Part shown: positions 22,313 to 33,077 of the stretch, piece after piece
How positions within the stretch are numbered: position 1 is the stretch's first letter
Layout: each line of letters begins with the position of its first letter
From: Porphyra umbilicalis
Taxonomy: Eukaryota; Rhodophyta; Bangiophyceae; Bangiales; Bangiaceae
DNA length: 64,000 bases
Direction of reading: 5' to 3'
NCBI GenBank assembly: GCA_002049455.2
Contig: KV919141.1
Span: forward strand, 1 to 64,000
Made by a program: the position numbers and the translations under genes
The notes under the pieces: model-generated
Told to the model about the DNA's origin: nothing
The model's database searches: none
Seen by the model: only the letters and a program-made list of their open reading frames with translations

Positions 22313-23642
22313 CTGTACGCCGAGGAAGCCGGCTCAGAATCTCCGCTCCCATGATTCGTCGCTTGTGACGGTCGCAGCAAGAGGTTTGTCCAATAGCGTG
22401 AGTGTTCTATTACTGAGTTGAACGCAATAACTGTTTGACCAGGGTGAACCGTATTTTGGTACAAAATGGACGTGGAGCGTCATTGCAATTAGGCCAACAC
22501 AGGGCATTCCCCGGCAGCACGCCAGCACGCGACCCCGGCACACCCTCCCGCTACCGTTGCCGGCGCCCCGCCACGGGGCGGGACAGCCGCTCTGTCGCCG
22601 TGGTTCGCGACCACCCCCACGCGCTTCCTCGCCCCAGCTACGCCCGCGGCGGGGCGCCAGGCGATCCAGCGGCGGCGGTCGGGCCACCGTCGCCGCGACG
22701 CCGAGTGGTGCCCCCTTGTCGGAACCCGTCTGCCCGTCGAGGGACCTCCGCCCGCCCTGTGCGCTCCCCGCGCCGACGGCCTGCAAACCCGTCGCCAACG
22801 GCGGCAGCAACAGACGAGGGCCGGCGCGGCTGCCGACGAGGGGGCGGACGCGCCACCGCTGCCGCCAGCCGGACCAGACAGGTGCCACAAACGGTGGCGG
22901 GCAAACACGCCAACGCCCCCACCCCCCCTCCCCGCCACCGCGAACGAGTAGCGGTAGCGTCGCCACGCCGGCGCCCGGCGGGGGTCGCACATCGGCCGCG
23001 CCAGCGCCGCGCGGATCACAGGCACGTCGGACGGGAGGGCGGCGCTGAGGGCGCGCGTTCACGCCAACGACGAGGCGGTCGGCGACGGCGTGTAACGGGG
23101 TGGGGGGGGCGGGGCACCTCGCCGCCGCATGCGCCCGGGGGGGATGGGGAAGCTCCTCCCGCCCGCGACCGCCACCGCCACCGACGGGGGCGGCGGCGGC
23201 CGCTCGGGTGGCGACGGTCTGGGTGGTGGGGGACACGGCGCCCCAGGGTCGGGGCCCCCCCCTAGCATGCCCGCCAGCAGGGCCAAAGACGCGCAAGCAG
23301 AGAAGGGACAGCCCGCTACAGTATAAGACCGCGCCTTGCTGGCGACCATCTCCTCGCGAGCGATTCTCAGACACAGAAGTCAGGCCCGTTCGCTCTTGCG
23401 GCCTCGCTCGGTCCTTGAGCAGATAAGCACGTCGTGGATGCCGCACACTGCTGCTCACATTCCCGTTGCATTACATTTACAGTGCCCCTCCACAGTAAGC
23501 AGCATACCTGTCGGAGCAAGATCTGTCCCTTATCCAACGGGGATAGCAGCTGGACCAATCATTCGCGAGAGTGCCCGTGCTTAATGCTAGCAACGGCGGT
23601 CAAGACTCGCGGCGCAGACCGTGAGGCAGTAACGGACGTGTT
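22313..23642. other. GC-rich segment with a possible gene fragment
   Basis: The region 22500-23310 is much richer in GC than its flanks, like a gene island. On the - strand it includes the TruA-like stretch listed separately. The rest does not resolve into one frame. Confidence 0.3.
22940..23085 (-). pseudogene. Possible fragment of a TruA-type tRNA pseudouridine synthase
   Basis: On the - strand the frame gives TRALSAALPSDVPVIRAALA followed by a stretch containing DPRRAPAWRRYRYSFAV. TruA enzymes have a matching order: LP-D--V, a short spacer, then F-AR--A--R-YRY. A little downstream RHRLWHL may match the Trp-His segment of the family. The upstream G-RTDAGVHA catalytic motif was not found in any frame. 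It is therefore at best a fragment or an exon of a gene whose other parts I cannot see. Moderate-to-low confidence. Confidence 0.3.
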
Positions 23643-23768
23643 GATGGGTTCCTGTCAACGGCTGTGTGTTCATCGGGCGATGCACTTCGATGGAGACTCG
23701 GATGGGCCCAAAAACGCCCATCGAATGCCGGTTTCGATGGTCGAAGCAGCCCGATGCATGCTCGATGT
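23643..23768. repeat. CGATGG-rich degenerate repeat, cluster 4
   Basis: Contains CATCGGGCGATG, TTCGATGG, CGGATGGGCC, CCATCGAATG and TTTCGATGG words. It sits directly left of the hairpin at 23804-23904. Confidence 0.5.
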
Positions 23769-23803
23769 GATTTCCTGCCGGGCCGACGATTTTGCCGGTC
23801 TCG

Positions 23804-23904
23804 GCCGGAACAGAGCGCAATCAGGACAGAATCCTACTGGCCAGCAGCACGTATCCGGCTGAAATAATCGCTGGGAGTCTGTCCTGGTTGCATTCTGTTC
23901 CGGC
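23804..23904. repeat. Imperfect inverted repeat, 27-bp arms
   Basis: Arms 23804-23830 and 23878-23904 pair with three mismatches (GCCGGAACAGA at one end). A 47-base loop separates them. It may be part of the repeat element that includes cluster 4. Confidence 0.7.
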
Positions 23905-24453
23905 TCAGACTGGCGAAATTGAGCAGACTGCGACAACTACGACAATGTTGAACATCGGCCTGTGCGGGGTCACACACGCAGATTTTCCCCATAAACCTTT
24001 GTGGATGATATTTTCTGTCTTTTGGGATTGGATGCCTTTACACCGCCAGAAGCGTCTCGACGAGAGGAAGAGCATTGCGCCGAGTCTGGCCGCCCAAATG
24101 GACAGAAAGTGCGCTTCACAAAGCCATGTGGAACAGCCGTAGCGTCCTTCCACAGAGGCATGTGGAGGCGACCGGTGCTTTGTGGGCGGCCTGCTGCGTG
24201 TGGGGATATCTCCCATCAGTAAGTCGACAACATGAGGGTGCTCTCCCACCATGTTGGCCCAGTGGAGAGCATGACGCGGCGTCAGAAGGAACGTTTCGCG
24301 CTCTCATTGGCCACTTTCAGCTTAGTGACAAGGCGTTGATTGGCTGTTACGCACTGTCGGGCTGTCTGGTCACGGGGAGATTCTATGTGCTGACGTGCCG
24401 TGCGTTGACTCACGAACTGTAACCCAAGAGAGCCGCCACAAACTCATGTCCAT
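23905..24453. other. Probable 5' flank of the hAT element
   Basis: Short open frames only. The hAT transposase match starts near 24454. The hAT terminal repeat and its 8-bp target duplication were not identified in this stretch. Confidence 0.3.
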
Positions 24454-25339
24454 GTGTGTGGTTTTTGGCGTCCTGCAGAATCCCCACACGTCGCTCTTGC
24501 CTTTCTACATGGAAAATTGTCGTTTCTGTCCCACTCCCGGTTAGTCACCAATGCGCTGCCTGGCCCGCTTCTAAACAAGGAGTTCAAGGGCCCCTGGCTG
24601 CTCGTTGAGTCGTTTATCCAGCGTTGCGTTAGGGACGGAACTATCGTGGTCGGCGGCGACGGCTGGTCTGACCGGCTAATGAAAAGCGTCAACTATATGT
24701 TGCTGTTCGTGCCTCAGCCACCACTATACGTTGAGATTAAGGTGTGGTGGGAGAGCAGACACACTGCGGAGAGCACGACGGCTTTCTTCGCCACGCGAAT
24801 CGACTCGTTCGGGCCCCGCAACGTTTGTGACGGAGAACAAAATGAAGGCTGTTTGGAGCTTGCTGCAGGTGTGCTACCCCTGGATGGTGATGATCCCGTG
24901 TGCCGCCCATTGCCTGGACCTTGTCTTTGCTGACATTCGCAAGCACCCCTGCGTGTCTCGTGCCCCCGCCTTTTAAGGCAGCATGACGCGGTACTGGCGT
25001 CTGCACGGCTTCCCCAAGGCAGTGCTCGAGCGGTGCCAGCAGGCCGATTACGGCCGCGTGGTCCAGCCGCCGCGCCCTGGGGCCTCCCGGTGGAATTATT
25101 ACCTCACTGCGGCCACTGTGCTGCACAAGACACAAGGTGCAGTGGAAAAGGCCGTGGTGGACGCCACGCTCAAGGCAGAGTGCCTCTAGAAGGGGTCCGT
25201 CGAGCAGCGCAAGGCGGCTGCGGATTTTTCCCAGGCGGTGAAGCGGGACGGCTACTGGGACGAGCTGAGGATGACGTTTAAGCTGCTGGAGCCGCTTGCC
25301 GTGGCGCTGGACGTTGGGCAGTCGGATGGCCGCTGCCTA
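24454..25339 (+). pseudogene. hAT transposase, N-terminal half
   Basis: A DUF659-like stretch (VVGGDGWSDRLMKSVNYMLL) is followed by the hallmark CAAHCLDLVFADI in another frame. Further on, KLLEPLAVALDVGQSDGRCL ends at the foldback insertion. There is a frame change between NVCD and VTENKMKAVWSL near 24825-24845. In-frame stops occur around 24975 (after RAPAF) and 25187 (after KAECL). The gene is dead. The first catalytic Asp region (DGW) is present. Confidence 0.8.
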
Positions 25340-27936
25340 AAGTCTGTCTCACTCTATTAGTCCTCTGAGAACCGCACTTTTTTTGGAGAGACCAGAACTC
25401 CGCCGCTACGACCGCAAATGATAAGCAGTCTTCACACAAGGGATAGAGACCCCCCAAACCTTTTTACTGCAAGAAATGGTACGCATTCTTCTGTAGGAAG
25501 CCCTTCAACGGCACACCTATGTCGAAAAGATACGGCTCAGACGCATCGTTTTCAGGTCTTCCGGCACACTGGGCGAGCCGCACGAGGTCACAGCACCGTT
25601 TCTCGCATTTGTCCCATGTTCACATACCTCGTGCATTCGAGTGCACTATTCTGCGCAGCGCTCCAACCCCACTGGCCGAAGGTAGACGTCCGTAAAGAGT
25701 ATGTCAAGAAGAAGCGTAAGAATTTTGTTGGAGCGATCCCCTGACATTGGGAGGCTACTTAAAAGTTCGCTTATCCAGAAGTGTGATCTCTTGCGCGACT
25801 TTTGAGATTTGATCTCACGAGATCCAGCAGTCCATCGAGTCTCGCGCTTCGTCAGTAGCCAATAAGCGCCTGTGCATGGGCACTCCCCAATTAAATCCAG
25901 AAATGCCCTCGAAAGCCTCTCTGAGTGGCTCAAGCGCCATCGCACACCTAACCCCCACCCTTCCCCCGCCATCACTGTCGTGCCTCCCGCGGTCGCCGTC
26001 GTGGGGCAGCGTGTGTGTGCCACTGCACCGGTGGCCGAAGCGGACTATTCGCTCCAGAAAAGCAACGGCGCCGCCAAGGAGCGCTATGTGGGGGGGGGGC
26101 GGAGGGGGGTGGGGGGGAGGTTGGGGGAACAGCTGCTCCGCAACTACAGTTGCTTTGCGTCGGCGGTGACGAGCGTCACGCCGGCGGCGACGAGCGCCGC
26201 ACTGCACTTCAGCGCGGCGGCTGATGCCGCCGGCGACGGGCGTGCTCCAACCGCCGACGTGGTCGCGTGCGCCGCACCCGCCGTGGCAAGCGGCGTCAGC
26301 GCCACGGCTGCACCCGCCGCTGCCGGCGGCGGCGCTGCGATCGCAACCGTATCCGCCACCGCGCCTACATCCACCGCCCCGTGGCCGACCCCACAGCCCG
26401 CACGGGCCAACCGCGCCGGCCCACCACCAGAAGGGCCCGAGCGTGGGCGGGTGGGGGGGGGGGGGGGGCAGGGGACGGAGGCGGCACTGCGCTCAGACGG
26501 CGCGCGTGCGGGAGCGGTGGCAGCCGGCGCCGACAGCCAGGGCAGCATGCCGCCGACGCCGGTGGGCGTCCAGCTGTGCACGTCAGTCGGAGGCCGCTGC
26601 CAGTAAGTTGATATTGCTGATGCTTCTCAGATACTTGTTCACCGTAAATTCTCTTTCTTTGGTCAGCTGTCACCGTCCTTGCTCCTTCTTCGTGCGGCAT
26701 CACGAGATCTCGCCCACGAGGCTGAAAACGAAGCCTCCCTGTCCTTGCGTTCCTCCCGATTTGGTCAGTCATAAATCGGGTGCTGTCGAGAATCGGGCGG
26801 ATCGGATGCCCCTGATCGATACGAATGCGGAAGTGGGCATCAACGGGTGGGATGCGCTGCGCTTCGTGCTCCGCTTTTTCTTCTGAGGACCCGAGGGCCA
26901 CCCTCTGAGGCCCGTTCGTAGTTGCAAACCGTGTGACGGTATACCGGCGTCACGGCGGTAAATATCTGCGAAAGACCTTTGGCGTACCGTCTCGCAAATA
27001 AAATCAAGTACTCAATTGTATTCGTCAGAGAGGTGGGATTTCTATCGCCATCAGGCGTGGACAAGACCGACCATCGAACCATCCACCGCGCTACCGACCG
27101 CCATGCAGCTTGTCAACGCACGGCGACCGCCAACATGGACCCTTTCCCCACCCTACGCGCGGGCGCCTTCATGATGTCGCTGGCGGGGGTAGTGCACTCT
27201 AGCCCGAGTATCTTTTTATCACCCACTCAATACACAACCACTCGCCTTTCTTTTTCGCATGAGCGGGCTCGTTATGGTCCCCACTTTGAGCGCGCAGTGC
27301 GCATGTCTGACGGCGCGTTTCAGGGCTTTTTGCGTCCTCGCTTGCCTCGCCCCGGTCTCTCGGCAAGTGTCTACCGCCATGGCGGTCAGCTACCGTGTCG
27401 CGCGCCGCGATCGGTGTTCCCAACGGAGGGGGGGTGGGGGGGAACGGTGTGCAGTTTGAAAGGGCGGTGGGTGGGGAGGGTTGCAGCGAACAGTGCCATG
27501 GAGCTCGGTGCGTCTCGAGTGGGCTGCGGTGCGCGGGTCGACTTGTCAGGCCCGCTCGCAGCGGCGTGTGTCGCGAGGAGCTTCCGGATTGTCGACAATT
27601 TGTTTGACAGTTCTTGTAAAAGAGGAACTTTAAACACACAAGACGTGGAATTCCCCGTTCTCAGACGGTATACCGCGGTATAAACATACGCGGGGATCCC
27701 GCGTATGTCTGTACCGGTATACCGTCGCGTGACGGGCTCGGCCAATCAAATCAACGGTACGTCGGTATACCGTCACACGGTTTGCAACTGCGAACGGGCC
27801 TGATACGTCTACGAAGTTTGGGGTCGATTGATGTACATGCGCCGAAACCAGAGCCGTTTTTCCATAGGACTAAAAAGATGAGATAGACTTCAAAGTCTAC
27901 ATAGACTTTAAGATGAGATAGACTTGAAAGTCTATA
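25340..27936 (+). repeat. Foldback arm 1 (interrupted by a C element)
   Basis: This arm matches arm 2 (33078-34738) in inverted orientation almost base for base. Its middle (26090-26620) is strongly GC-rich and carries long Ala-rich open frames, while the outer parts are AT-richer. This resembles a captured gene fragment. A C-family element with TGA duplication interrupts it at 26909-27800. Near the spacer a 36-bp unit (AGATGAGATAGACTT...) is repeated. Confidence 0.85.
26909..27800 (+). mobile_element. Non-autonomous PIF/Harbinger-type element (family C, copy 2), 892 bp
   Basis: Same ends as the copy at 16427 (GGCCCGTTCGTAGTTGC), flanked by TGA duplications at 26906-26908 and 27801-27803. 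It has a deletion in the transposase remnant relative to copy 1. The uninterrupted sequence is visible in the other foldback arm near 33170-33190, which confirms the insertion directly. Confidence 0.9.
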
Positions 27937-28186
27937 TAAGGGCGGTTCCAACAACAGCGGTACGAACCCTTAAAATATTCCCAATTGGCTTGCGCGTGGC
28001 GGCCGCTGATTGGGTCCGGGTGGCGTCCCGATAGCGCCGCTGAAACGAGCGTGGACTTACGCCCGAGGGGGGGCTACAGTCGGCTACTGTTGAAGATATA
28101 TGCGGACAGGATCCGGACAGTCTCCGGCGTGACCTGATCTGGTGTGAAAGCGCCAGCTTCAAGAGTAGCGCAGGAGTACACGTCAT

Positions 28187-29106
28187 CGTGGGCTACCCTG
28201 ACGCAAAAGTGGGCGAGCAACGGGTTGGGGTGCGATTGTCGCTACGATCGTCGTCGATCATGTTTCGACAAGTGACACGTAGCTTATTCGAACGCCCAGT
28301 TCAGCTCCAATACAGCTGTATGGCCCCAAATGTGGTCTTTGTCGGCCCCAATCGGCGTGCCACGACAGCTCCACAGAGCCCGAATATTGCGTGCGGCGCG
28401 TCATTTGGGGCTTCAAGTTGGGGCCGACGCGTTCGCGACGCGAGCTCGGCACCAGCGACGATTTCTCGCCACCACAGGGCCTCCACGTAGCGGCCCGTGC
28501 GAGGGACGCTCCGACGGATGTCTCCGCGCGGTTGCATGTGGGCGTCTTCTGGGCTCAGATTGCGGTGCGCGGCCCCGGTCGCTGTCAGGCCGGGCGTGCG
28601 TGTGCGCCATTTGGAGCTGCCGAGGTGGGCTCGAGACGTGGCAGGGTGTGCAGGCGTTACGAACTCACGAGGCCGAGGATGACAGCCTGTGTGATCGCGC
28701 GGCTGCGCTTGCATGTCAGACAGCCAATAGGAATCGTCGAATGCCGCGTGATCGGACGTAGCGCGTGGATCTCGGATGCCCATCTTCTCGTGGACGGGCA
28801 CTGGTTTTTTGTCTGTGTGCTGGATTGTCGGGCGTCGCTCTGTGTGGAAACGAGTCAGTCAGCGGCTCTCTGCGAGCTCTGTGCACGCGCTGGCACCGCA
28901 CCGCTCGCACCCCAGGAGGCACCTTGTAGTCTGCGTTGCGCTCCCGAGGCGCGCGATTGCTCAGATCTGTTCTGTCGCTGCACACCGGCACCGCCCACGT
29001 CCGTACCCCCTCACCCTCCCCCCACACACACACATCGAACCCAGCGCCGTCACGACCGCGCTCTCCCTCGCCACGCTGCACCCCCCGGCCTGCACTGTTG
29101 ACTATA
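28187..29106. other. Harbinger interior, no gene recognised
   Basis: This part of the Harbinger element has several unremarkable frames on both strands. It may hold the promoter or 5' exons of the small + strand gene that follows. No domain was recognised. Confidence 0.3.
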
Positions 29107-29346
29107 ATGGAGCAGTCGTTTACACCAAGCGAGGGCCGCAAGGGCATTGCCCCTATCTCGGACGAGCAGCTGAAGTCAATTGTGGACACCTGCGAAGTCG
29201 CGACGCGCACCCCTGCGGACGCTGCTGCTGCATCCGCTTTGGCGCGACAGGCCAAAGTCTGTCTCTCGTTGCACTTGAGCTGCTTCTCTATTTTGTTTCA
29301 TGTCTTTTCTTGGGCTGGGATTGTCTTTGCGGTGTTGTTTGTGTGA
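29107..29346 (+). CDS. Small + strand gene inside the Harbinger element, possible second-protein exon
   Basis: From ATG 29107 the frame reads MEQSFTPSEGRKGIAPISDE and is plausible protein (mixed composition, acidic then Ala-rich) up to ALARQAK. After this, hydrophobic codons and a stop at 29344 look intronic. A possible donor GTCTGT lies at 29257, and possible acceptors lie near 29394. The family's second protein is usually a Myb/SANT DNA-binding partner of the transposase, but no Myb Trp pattern is visible. Treat it as a hypothetical first exon. Confidence 0.3.
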   Translation: MEQSFTPSEGRKGIAPISDEQLKSIVDTCEVATRTPADAAAASALARQAKVCLSLHLSCFSILFHVFSWAGIVFAVLFV

Positions 29347-29600
29347 GTACGTGCATACCTGAGACGTCAAGTGCCCTTCTGTACTGTGGTCTAGGAAACT
29401 GCTCTTTCTGTACTATGGTCTGGGGTCTGGGGACCCGTTGCAGTGTGTCTGGACCACCACAGAAGGGCGCCATGCCCGTGGTATCTCGCCGGTGTCGTGG
29501 TCGTCTGCACTGTGCTGGCGGCCGGCGAAATGGGTGAGGAAAAAAAAAACCGCAGGGCGGGAGGAAAAAAAACCTTTATGCAACTCACCCACACGCACCA

Positions 29601-31094
29601 TCATCCCACATAAGGCTGCAGCAGGTCACGACCGTCAGCCCAGATATGCTCAGTGAGGTCGTCACGTAACATCTCGTGCTCGTTCTCGTCAAGCGCTTGC
29701 ACGCGCGCCGCCAGCGAGTGCAGCAGCGTGCCCTCAGCGTTAGCCAATCCTTGTACATGCGCGTGCATTGCAGGTACGGCGCCAGGAAGCATGCCTGCTG
29801 GGGCATCCGCGGCCGCCCCGCCGTCCGCGGCCGCGCCGCCAATAGGCCCCTGGTCGTCGCCGGCGGCCGCCTCGTTCTGGGCGGCCGCTCCGAATAGGCC
29901 GCCTTCACCACCAGCCACGTCGTCTTCCACGTGATGCGCAGCCGACATGCGCCTCTGAGCAAGGTACCCATGCTTGTCCTCCCGCACGTTCATGTTGTGC
30001 AAAACAGCGACGGCCGTGCCCGCCCGCCGCAGCGCGCCGACTGTCTCAAAGCGCGCAGGCCGCATGATGATGTTCAATCTGCATGCGAGCACCGCATAAA
30101 GACGTTCCACGTCCTTCCGCAGCGCCTCTTGTAGCCGGTTGTACGTCAGCTGCTTGCGCGTCGTGGCCTGCGGGTGAGGGGTGGCAAAAAAGGGAAAGCG
30201 GGGATAGATACCATCAGCAAGGTGATGAAGCAATGTGCGCGTGCGACCGTTGATGGTAAAGGGCTTGTCTCGGGGCGGCCAAGCCCCAGAGACAATGTTG
30301 TGGTACAGCGGTGACGTCCTGCGGACGTTGATGTCGTTCTGGCTGCCGGCGCAGCCAATGTAGCAGTGGGAGATGTACGTGCTCTCGTCGCAGACCGTCT
30401 CGATGACGATGGTGCGACGGCCCTTGCGGTTTTGGAACTGCCCCGCCATGGCCGTCGGACAGGCGCGCCACTGCCAATGCGAGCAGTCCATCGACCCGAT
30501 ACAGCCCGGCATGCCCCGTGCAGCGTTACGTTGCAGGATGTCGTTGAGCTCGGCGTCATTGGGCGGGCGCAGGTACTCGGGACCAAAGCGCTGGATGATG
30601 AAGCGCACAAACTTGTCCACCGCCACCGCAATCGTCGAGCGACTCAATCTTACGTACTCGTCACCTCGGTCGTACGCCTCCCCATAAGCGAGGACACGGA
30701 TTGCAGCGAAAACCTTCTGCAGCGGGTGTGCCTGCGGTCGCCCGGTCGCATTGATCTGCCGCCGCCACCACGGTCGATTGCGCAGCGCGTCGTAAATCTG
30801 TAGGAAGAGGGCCGTGCTCATCCCAAAGCGAGTACGAAAGTAGCGCTCACCGTACACCGGCGGCCGCCCCGCCCACCCAAAATAGTCCCGCATGATGCTC
30901 ATCGCCCCGAGGTCGAAATCGCGAGCCGCGTTCGGCGCGCGACCAGGCATCGATCCTCCGCGACCACGGCGGCGCCGCGCCCTCAGCACACTGCGACGCA
31001 GCGCGCGCGTACGGCAGAGAGTGAGGGCCGCGCTTACCGTAAGGATTTCGGCCATGGCGAGGTGGTCCTCGTCGGAAGACGCTTCCGCGTTCAT
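29601..31094 (-). CDS. PIF/Harbinger transposase (Plant_tran / DDE_Tnp_4 type), 497 aa, intact
   Basis: From ATG 31094 (MNAEASSDEDHLAMAEI). An N-terminal segment with MRDYFGWAGRPPVYGERYF and RFGMSTALFLQIYDAL is followed by the RNase H-like catalytic core. The first Asp is in GSMDCSHWQW, the second in SQNDINV, LADGIYPRFPFF follows, and the last acidic residue is in RKDVERLYAVL. AVLHNM follows as in relatives. All catalytic positions are present without stops. The frame runs open upstream into a tandem repeat, but that His/Pro-rich extension is probably not translated. The C-terminal 120 residues are Ala/Gly-rich. A T-rich tract follows the stop. This is the likely source of movement for its own ends. 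Its N-terminus differs from the remnant in the C elements, so it may be a separate lineage. Confidence 0.88.
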   Translation of the reverse strand: MNAEASSDEDHLAMAEILTVSAALTLCRTRALRRSVLRARRRRGRGGSMPGRAPNAARDFDLGAMSIMRDYFGWAGRPPVYGERYFRTRFGMSTALFLQIYDALRNRPWWRRQINATGRPQAHPLQKVFAAIRVLAYGEAYDRGDEYVRLSRSTIAVAVDKFVRFIIQRFGPEYLRPPNDAELNDILQRNAARGMPGCIGSMDCSHWQWRACPTAMAGQFQNRKGRRTIVIETVCDESTYISHCYIGCAGSQNDINVRRTSPLYHNIVSGAWPPRDKPFTINGRTRTLLHHLADGIYPRFPFFATPHPQATTRKQLTYNRLQEALRKDVERLYAVLACRLNIIMRPARFETVGALRRAGTAVAVLHNMNVREDKHGYLAQRRMSAAHHVEDDVAGGEGGLFGAAAQNEAAAGDDQGPIGGAAADGGAAADAPAGMLPGAVPAMHAHVQGLANAEGTLLHSLAARVQALDENEHEMLRDDLTEHIWADGRDLLQPYVG

Positions 31095-31144
31095 TGTCGT
31101 TGCAGAGCGAGGATCGTCACCACGACGGTGGTTGACAGCAGTGG

Positions 31145-31670
31145 GAGAGGACGACGATGGTGGTGGGAGGCGGCAATGATGGCAGAGGCGGCGATGATGG
31201 CAGTGCCGATGGGCGGCGTGGCAGCAATGACGGTGGTGGCGGTGGGCGGACGCGATAGTGGTGGTGGCGGTAGTTGGGGCGGCGGCGGCGATGACGGCGT
31301 TGGCGATGAGCGGGACGTCGGCGATGACGGCTGTGGCGGTCGGCGGGGGCGATCGTGGCGGTGGAAATCGGCGGGGTGGCAGTAGCGACGGCAGTGGCGG
31401 TCGGCGGAGGCGACGGTGGCAGTGGCGGTGGGCGGGGGCGATAGTGGCGGTGGTGGTCGGCGGGGTGGGGTCGATGCCGGCGGTGGAGGTGGGCGGGGGC
31501 GATGGTGGCGGTGGCGGTGGGCGGGGGCGATGGTGGCGGTGACGGTGGGGGGGGGCGATGGTGGCGGTGACGGTCGACGGTGACGATGGTGGCGATTGCG
31601 GTGCGTGGGGGCGATGGTGGTGGTGGCGGCAGGTGGGGGCGATGGCCACGATGGGTGGCGGTGCAGGTCG
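31145..31670. repeat. Degenerate GGTGGCGGTGG-type tandem repeat
   Basis: Imperfect units of about 18-21 bp with the core GATGGTGGCGGTG, lying upstream of the Harbinger transposase start. On the opposite strand they create a His/Pro-rich open frame that continues into the transposase frame. Confidence 0.75.
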
Positions 31671-31684
31671 GGGCGCGGCCGCGC

Positions 31685-32110
31685 TGGTGACCCCCCAAAA
31701 ACGACCTCATGGCCACACACCACCGACAGGCACCCGCCCAAACGGTGCTTCTGGAGGGGGGGCGGCTGACGACCCGCTCGTCGGGGCGCGGCCGCCCGGA
31801 CGACCCCCAAAACAACCTCGCGCCCACACCTCGGACAGGCACCCGCCCAAACAGTGCCTCTGGAGGGGGGGGGGCGGGTGGCCCGCCCTTCGCGGCGCGG
31901 CCGCCCGGACGACCCCCCCAAAAACGACCTCGTGCCCACACACCACAGACAGGTACCCGCCCAAGCGGTGCCTCTGGAGGGGGGGGGCGGACGGCCCGCT
32001 CGTCGGGGCACGGCCGCCCGGACGACCCCCCCAAAACGTCCTCGTGCCCACACACAGCAGACAGGTACCCGCCCAAACAGGCCGTTCGGGGAGGTGGGGG
32101 CGCAGCGGTG
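31685..32110. repeat. Tandem repeat of a 109-114-bp unit, four copies
   Basis: The marker ACCCGCCCAA recurs at about 31732, 31841, 31955 and 32067. It is followed by GTGCCTCTGGAGG and a G run, then GCGGCCGCCCGGACGACC. The last copy is partial. The array lies inside the Harbinger element. Confidence 0.8.
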
Positions 32111-33045
32111 CTCGCAACGGGGTTGTGTCAGCATAAGCGTCATTTGTCAGCTTGCACTCGAAACTCAAGCTCAGGAGACAATCCCCCGCATGCACGTCAT
32201 GCGTTTCGCTCGAGGCAGCGTCCGACACTCGACAACCGACTCGCCGTCCACGAATCTCTCCCACGCATCAGCATGATACACGCATAACAAGAGAGACGAC
32301 CATTGGATACTGGACGGACAGTTGACCGAAGACACCGCGGCGGTCTGCGCCGCGCAAAGCACCCCTGGAGCGAACAGGCATGCGCTTCCAGATCAGAAAA
32401 TCTCCCTCCTATCCTCCGTACCGGGACGGACGGACGTTTTCACCAGTGTAGGATTCCACGATCGCGGCGCACGATGCATCCAGGCCACATCGCCGATCCT
32501 CGCACGGCCCACATTCAACCACCCGATTCCCCTGCTTTCTGCAGTGTCAGAGGCCGCGATCTTCATTTTTGGCATCGCCCGGCCATAATCATGCAATGGA
32601 CAGGGTCGTGCGGTCCCCCACCCCCCATGATCGACGTGCTATTCACTGTCAGACGTGCCAGTGCCTCGATATCGCGGGGTGCCAGCCGGTGCGCCGGTGC
32701 GCCATCCGACGCGGCCGCTTGTCCATCAGCGGCACACGTGGCAACCCCTGCGATCGTCCTTTCACGGCTTCGAGAGTGCCTGAGGCCCACATTCGACGCC
32801 GAAACGGCCCAACTGGGCTAATCTCAATCCGAAGCGGCACCAGACGTCCGGAAAAAGGGCCGTTTTTTCGGACGCAGAGTTGGTATCGGGATTCTTATTC
32901 GCTTCATTCAAGATGTACTTACCATGGAAATCTAAGTGGCTGGAGGGGCGTTTCCGGACCGGACAGCCTCGTACTGTTGGTGGAACGTCATTTTCGGACA
33001 CGTAGGGCCTTATGAGACACGTTTCTGCAACGTGGCGCTTATCTT
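32111..33045. other. Right interior of the Harbinger element, no gene recognised
   Basis: Moderate-GC sequence with only short frames, between the tandem repeat and the right terminal repeat. Nothing recognised. Confidence 0.3.
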
Positions 33046-33077
33046 GGTTCGTACCGGTACTGTTGGAACCGCCCTAA

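Larger units (their letters stand above)
27940..33074 (-). mobile_element. PIF/Harbinger transposon, 5.1 kb, looks complete
   Basis: The ends are GGGCGGTTCCAACA, five variable bases, then GGTACGAACC, matching between the two ends at 26 of 29 positions. TAA is duplicated on both sides (27937-27939 and 33075-33077). The element carries an intact Plant_tran/DDE_4 transposase on the - strand (29601-31094) and a possible small second gene on the + strand near 29107. Family members typically encode a second Myb-like protein, which I could not identify here. Tandem repeats fill 31145-32110. The insertion sits in the short spacer of the foldback palindrome. Confidence 0.87.

Noticed and set aside
23383-23400. 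Another C-family end (TCA then GGCCCGTTCG)
   Set aside because: Similarity stops after about ten bases and no partner end was found. Probably chance.
22334-23458. 374-codon - strand frame as a complete gene
   Set aside because: The protein-like segment with TruA similarity lies in a different frame, and this one is low complexity apart from its ends.
25330-25340. A longer (8-9 bp) target duplication for the foldback
   Set aside because: The flanks agree only at TA once element B is removed, and a TA duplication alone restores the hAT frame.
31095-31649. N-terminal extension of the Harbinger transposase (His/Pro-rich)
   Set aside because: It is a translation of a tandem repeat. The ATG at 31094 gives a protein of normal family layout.
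31685-32110. CRISPR-like array
   Set aside because: Units of 109-114 bp repeat as a whole, without short repeats separated by unique spacers, and they lie in a eukaryotic transposon.
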